Assembly: GCF_016097555.1 (NCBI RefSeq)
Contig: NC_054704.1
Location: forward strand, 41,562,751-41,626,750
Length of the DNA stretch: 64,000 nt
From: Gigantopelta aegis
Taxonomy: Eukaryota; Mollusca; Gastropoda; Neomphalida; Peltospiridae
Direction of reading: 5' to 3'
The first letter of the stretch is position 1; the number at the start of each line of letters is the position of its first letter. The notes beneath the pieces were generated by a model, which was not told the origin of the DNA, searched no databases, and worked only from the letters and a program-made list of their open reading frames with translations. The position numbers and the translations under genes were made by a program. This document shows positions 58,162-64,000 of the stretch, piece after piece.

Positions 58162-59164
58162 AATGAGGCTTGCCTGTCTTTCCTACTCTTTACTTTTTTT
58201 CTTTTCTTTTCATCTTTTTTTCTCTTTTTTTCATTTTCATTTGGAGATTTCATCTTATTTAAGAAATGAAACTTTCTTCTTGGCTGTTAGACTGATGTAT
58301 ATTCTTTTGACTTGTTTAGATCTATTTAGTTTGATTCAGTTTTAAGTATGGTTATTATATTTTTGTGGGTTTTCCTTCCGTTATCCTTCCTTATCTTTTT
58401 TTTTTTTTTTTTTTAAATCTGCACGTTTATTTATTACAATATTTGTATTATTCACAACACCCACATTTTAAATTTAAAGCTTGGACCAGTCCTATGTAAA
58501 ACAATATTTGTGACCCAATTGACTTTGGACACTTTTTGTCATCATTGTTTTGAACCCACTGTACTAGTTTAAAAAAGAAAATAATAACTTATATTGGATT
58601 ACTTCACACACATAAATCCATGCTTTAAATTAAAATATGTAACAAACATCCCAAAAATAAAATTAAAAATCAAACATAAAAATGAAAGATATACTGGGTA
58701 CAGCACATGCATATATTAATTTTGTTTTTGCAGTTTAAATAGTGCATTTGTTTTACTTTATTAAAAAAGAAACAAAAATAGCAAATTGTCCTAAATTTGT
58801 TTTGTTTTATCTTTTGTTTTGTTTATTTTATTTTGTTTTGTTTTGTTGTTTTATTTTGTTTTGTTTTGTTGTTTTTGTTTTCAGTTTTATAATAATACAC
58901 CTTTATTTCTTCAGTATTATTTAGATTTCATTTTTAATATTTACATTTACAATGTATGTGTGTTCTAAAAGGAGTCTTATAACTGGCCATGCTCCCTGCC
59001 AATCAAACCTCTGTGTTTCCACCACCTTTTATATTTGCCTGTCACTCTATATGACTCAAAGGCCGTCTTGGTGCTCCCCCCTCCGTCCCCTTCAATATTA
59101 AAACCTGGCTACACCAATGATGGTGCATGTATTTTGTAAATATTCAAGTTCGACAACATGAACA
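58162..59164 (+). other. TTC29 3' UTR and AT-rich low-complexity DNA
   Basis: T-rich and TTTTG-repeat stretches (about 58796-58880). A canonical AATAAA at 58656-58661 is the best candidate poly(A) signal of TTC29, about 500 bases after the stop. Confidence 0.5.
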
Positions 59165-62100
59165 TTTTTCTTTTCAAATATGTTCAAATTCTTTTAAATA
59201 TTATACAGTGAAATCAATGTTCTAATGATTCATAGAAAACAGATTTTATTTTATTTTCAAACCACATTCAAACTGTTTTAAATATTATACAATTAAATCA
59301 ATGTTCTATTGATTTATACAAAACAGATTTTCTTTTAAAATCACATTCAAACTGTTTTAAATATTTTATAATTAAATCAATGTTCAAATGATTCATACAA
59401 AACAGATTTTCTTTTCAAGTCACATTCAAACCTATTTTAAATATTATACAATTAAATAAATATTCTATAATGATTCATACAAAACAGATTTTCTTTCAAG
59501 AAACATTTAAACTGATCAATGTTCTAATGATTCATACAAAATAGATTTTCTTTTCAAATCACATTCAAACTGTTTTAAATATTATACAGTTAAATAAATA
59601 TTCTAAGAATTCATACAAAACAGATTTTCTTTTAAAATCACATTCAAACTGTTTCAAATATTATATAATTAAATCAATGTTCAAATGATTCATACAAAAC
59701 AGATTTTCTTTTCAAGTCACATTCAAAGCTATTTTAAATATTATACAATTAAATAAATATTCTATAATGATTCATACAAAACAGATTTTCTTTCAAGAAA
59801 CATTTAAACTGTTTTAAATATTATACAATTAAATAAATATTCTAATGATTCATACAAAACAGATTTTCTTTTAAGTCACATTTAAACTGATCAATGTTCT
59901 AATGATGCATACAAAACAGATTTTCTTTTCAAGTCACATTCAAACCTATTTTAAATATTATACAATTAAATAAATATTCTATAATGATTCATACAAAAAA
60001 GATTTTCTTTCAAGAAACATTTAAACTGTTTTAAATATTATACAATTAAATAAATATTCTAATGATTCATACAAAACAGATTTTCTTTTAAGTCACATTT
60101 AAACTGATCAATGTTCTAATGATGCATACAAAACAGATTTTGTTTTAAAATCACATTCAAACTGTTTTAAATATTATACAATTAAATAAATGTTCTAATG
60201 ATTCATACAAAACAGATTTTCTTTTCAAGTCATATTTAAATAGTTTTAAATATTATATAATTAAATCAATGTTCTATTGATTTATACAAAACAGATTTAA
60301 TTTTTTTCAAGTCACATTCAAAATCTTTTAAATATACATGTACAATTAAATAAATATTCTAATGATTCATACAAAACAGATTTTATTTTAAGTCACATTT
60401 AAACTGATCAATATTCTAATGATGCATACAAAACAGATTTTGTTTTAAAATCACATTCAAACTGTTTTAAATATTATACAATTAAATCAATGTTCTAATC
60501 ATTCATACAAAACAGATTTTCTTTTCAAGTGACATTTAAACTGTTTTAAATATTATATAATTAAATAAATCTTCTATTGATTTATACAAAACAGATTTTC
60601 TTTTTTTCAAGTCACATTCAAACTCTTTTAAATATACAATTAAATAAATATTCTAATGATTCATACAAAACAGATTTTCTTTTAAGTCACATTTAAACTG
60701 TTTTAAATAATATACAATTAAATAAATATTCTAATGATTCATACAAAACGGATTTTTTTTTCAAGTCACATTTAAACTGATCAATGATGCATACAAAACA
60801 GATTTTCTTTTAAAATCACATTCAAACTGTTTTAAATATTTTATAATTAAATCAATGTTCAAATGATTCATACAAAACAGATTTTCTTTTCAAGTCACAT
60901 TCAAACCTATTTTAAATATTATACAATTAAATAAATATTCTATAATGATTCATACAAAACAGATTTTCTTTCAAGAAACATTTAAACTGATCAATGTTCT
61001 AATGATTCATACAAAATAGATTTTCTTTTCAAATCACATTCAAACTGTTTTAAATATTATACAGTTAAATAAATATTCTAAGAATTCATACAAAACAGAT
61101 TTTCTTTTAAAATCACATTCAAACTGTTTTAAATATTATATAATTAAATCAATGTTCAAATGATTCATACAAAACAGATTTTCTTTTCAAGTCACATTCA
61201 AAGCTATTTTAAATATTATACAATTAAATAAATATTCTATAATGATTCATACAAAACAGATTTTCTTTCAAGAAACATTTAAACTGTTTTAAATATTATA
61301 CAATTAAATAAATATTCTAATGATTCATACAAAACAGATTTTCTTTTAAGTCACATTTAAACTGATCAATGTTCTAATGATTCATACAAAATAGATTTTC
61401 TTTTCAAGTCACATTCAAACTGTTTTAAATATTATACAATTAAATAAATATTCTAATGATTCACAAAACAGATTTTCTTTCAAGTTACATTTAAACTGAT
61501 CAATGTTCTAATGATTCATACAAAACAGATTTTCTTTTCAAATCACATTCAAACTGTTTTAAATATTATACAATTAAATCAATTTGTTAATGATTCATAC
61601 AAAACAGATTTCCTTTTAAAATCACATTTAAATTGTTTTAAATATTATACAATTAAATCAATGTTCTAATGATTCATACAAAACAGATTTTCTTTTAAAA
61701 TCACATTTAAACTGTTTTAAATATTATACAATTAAATCAATGTTCTAATGATTCACACAAAACAGATTTTCTTTTCAAATCACATTCAAACTGTTTTAAA
61801 TATTATATAGTTAAATAAATATTCTAATGATTCATACAAAAGAGATTTTCTTTCAAGTCACATTTAAACTGATCAGTGTTCTAATGATTCATACAAAACA
61901 GATTTTCTTTTCAAGTCACATTCAAACCTATTTTAAATATTATACAATTAAATAAATATTCTATAATGATTCATACAAAACAGATTTTCTTTTCAAGTCA
62001 CATTCAAACTGTTTTAAATATACAATTAAATAAATATTCTAATGATTCACAAAACAGATTTTCTTTCAAGTTACATTTAAACTGATCAATGTTCTAATGA

Positions 62101-63750
62101 TTCATACAAAACAGATTTTCTTTTCAAATCACATTCAAACTGTTTTAAATATTATACAATTAAATCAATGTTTTAATGATTCACACAAAACAGATTTTCT
62201 TTTCAAGTCACATTTAAACTGTTTTAAACATTATACAATTAAATAAATGTTCAAATGATTCATACAAAACAGATTTTCTTTTCAAATCACATTCAAACTG
62301 TTTTAAGTATTATACAATTAAATATCTATAATGATTCATACAAAACAGATTTTCTTTCAATTCACATTTAAACTGTTCAATGTTCTAATGATTCATACAA
62401 AATCGATTTTCTTTTCAAGTCATATTCAAACCTATTTTAAATATTATACAATTAAATAAATATTCTATAATGATTCAACAAAACAGATTTCCTTTTAAAA
62501 TCACATTTAAATGGTTTTAAATATTATACAATTAAATCAATGTTCTAATGATTCATACAAAACAGATTTTCTTTTCAAGTCACATTTAAACTGTTTTAAA
62601 CATTATACAATTAAATAAATGTTCAAATGATTCATACAAAACAGATTTTCTTTTCAAGTCACATTCAAACTGTTTTAAATATTATATAGTTAAATAAATA
62701 TTCGAATGATTCATACAAAACAGATTTTCTTTCAAGTCACATTTAAACTGTTCAGTGTTCTATTGATTCATACAAAATCGATTTTCTTTTCAAGTCACAT
62801 TCAAACCTATTTTAAATATTATACAATTAAATAAATATTCTATAATGATTCAACAAAACAGATTTTCTTTTCAAGTCACATTCAAACCTGTTTTAAATAT
62901 TATACAATTAAATAAATATTCTATAATGATTCATACAAAACAGATTTTCTTTTCAAGTCACATTCAAACCTATTTTAAATATTATACAATTAAATAAATA
63001 TTCTATAATGATTCATACAAAATAGATTTACATTCAAACTGTTTTAAATATTATACAGTTAAATAAATATTCTAAGAATTCATACAAAAAAGATTTTCTT
63101 TTCAAGTCACATTCAAACTGTTTTAAATATTATACAATTAAATAAATATTCTAATGATTCACACAAAACAGATTTTCTTTCAAGTCACATTTAAACTGAT
63201 CAATGTTCTAATGATGCATACAAAACAGATTTTCTTTTAAAATCGCATTTAAACTATTTTAAATATTATACAATTAAATCAATGTTCTAATGATTCACAC
63301 AAAACAGATTTTCTTTTCAAGTCACATTTAAACTTTTAAACATTATACAATTAAATAAATGTTCAAATGATTCATACAAAACAGATTTTCTTTTCAAGTC
63401 ACATTCAAACTGTTTTAAATATTATACAATTAAATAAATATTCTAATGATTCATACAAAACAGATTTTCTTTCAAGTCACATTTAAACTGATCAATGTTC
63501 TAATGGTTCATACAAAACAGATTTTCTTTTTAAATCACATTCAAACTGTTTTAAATTTTATACAGTTAAATCAATGTTCTAATGATTCATACAAAACAGA
63601 TTTTATTTTCAAAGCACATTTAATCTGTTTTTAATATTATATAATTAAATCAATCTTCTAATAATTCATACAAAACAGATTTGTTTTTCAAATCATATTC
63701 AAACTGGTGTCATGTATGTTTTAAATATTATACAATTAAATGAATGTTCC
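59165..63750. repeat. AT-rich satellite, ~79-bp unit with a ~57-bp short form
   Basis: A long array of units like 'atgattcatacaaaacagat', 'tttcttttcaagtcacattc', 'aaactgttttaaatattata', 'caattaaataaat'. A short class lacks about 22 bases and reads 'aaactgatcaatgttctaat' instead. The block 59318-59905 is repeated almost exactly at 60793-61380 (offset 1475 bp), so the array grew by block duplication. No coding signal. Confidence 0.95.
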
Positions 63751-63991
63751 AGTAATTAAGGAAAGTGAAAAGGTAGATTAGTCTGCTAAATCTGATTTGA
63801 ATTTGTCCCCACGCCAGTACTGGTGTCCGTAAAGTTGTTTTAAACATCATATTAGCCATTATAACTTTTCGACTTTGCAAGATTAATGGAAAGGTGTGGT
63901 CATGAATAAACTTCATTCTGTCAAGATTGTCCTCGGAGAGTGGCAGTCCTCCTATAGGCAGCGTTGGAAGGTTGAAATTGTCTTGTGCCAT
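63728..63991 (-). CDS. Unrecognised ORF at window edge
   Basis: Starts MAQDNFNLPTLPIGGLP nine bases from the right end of the window and runs 87 codons, the last ones inside the satellite. The first 70 residues (with SEDNLDRMKFIHDHTFP) look like ordinary protein composition; no domain is recognised. It could be the first exon of a gene on the minus strand, a last exon, or part of a retroelement. No convincing GT donor choice can be made. Confidence 0.3.
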   Translation of the reverse strand: MAQDNFNLPTLPIGGLPLSEDNLDRMKFIHDHTFPLILQSRKVIMANMMFKTTLRTPVLAWGQIQIRFSRLIYLFTFLNYWNIHLIV

Positions 63992-64000
63992 GCTCGCATC

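Overview
The window is from a lophotrochozoan, most likely mollusc (probably gastropod), nuclear genome. The signs are exon-intron genes with GT/AG splice sites, AT-rich non-coding DNA, many tRNA-derived SINEs ending in a 'caatgtgctctagtgg' type tail, the dispersed 'gccataactctgtg' repeat often met in mollusc DNA, long CT and G tracts, and TTAGGG-like sequence. No species is claimed.

Three host genes are recognised by reading exons and checking splice phase. (1) Plus strand, 659-22042: the 3' part of a tandem-domain, receptor-type protein tyrosine phosphatase. Domain 1 has an intact active site but carries a one-base frameshift in one exon. Domain 2 is degenerate and has no catalytic cysteine. 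(2) Minus strand, 41568-31135: SUPT7L, a SAGA/STAGA coactivator subunit with a histone fold, complete in nine exons (414 aa). (3) Plus strand, 48360-58161: TTC29, a TPR protein of cilia and sperm flagella, complete in eight coding exons (500 aa).

The 10.2-kb phosphatase intron (4968-15183) holds two large elements side by side. The first is an IS630/Tc1-type DNA transposon with 244-bp terminal inverted repeats (5185-8754) and a decayed transposase. The second is a fossil Polinton-like (adintovirus-like) element with roughly 600-bp inverted repeats (about 9035-14755). It keeps traces of a PC4-like protein, a BIR (IAP-like) protein, a packaging ATPase and a zinc-finger protein. Later phosphatase introns hold a LINE remnant, MITEs and microsatellites.

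The stretch 22.5-31 kb is intergenic and full of SINEs. In SUPT7L, the intron after exon 6 begins with 31 tandem 48-bp units, and the first unit is the 3' end of exon 6 with its own splice donor. Between SUPT7L and TTC29 lie an inverted-repeat element with a telomere-like core, a pair of oppositely oriented short-repeat arrays, a Tc1 element with an apparently intact DD34E transposase, and a 41-bp tandem repeat. TTC29 introns carry pogo-like and palindromic MITEs. A 4.6-kb AT-rich satellite with about 79-bp units closes the window, followed by an unrecognised minus-strand ORF. The three host genes have no evident functional link.
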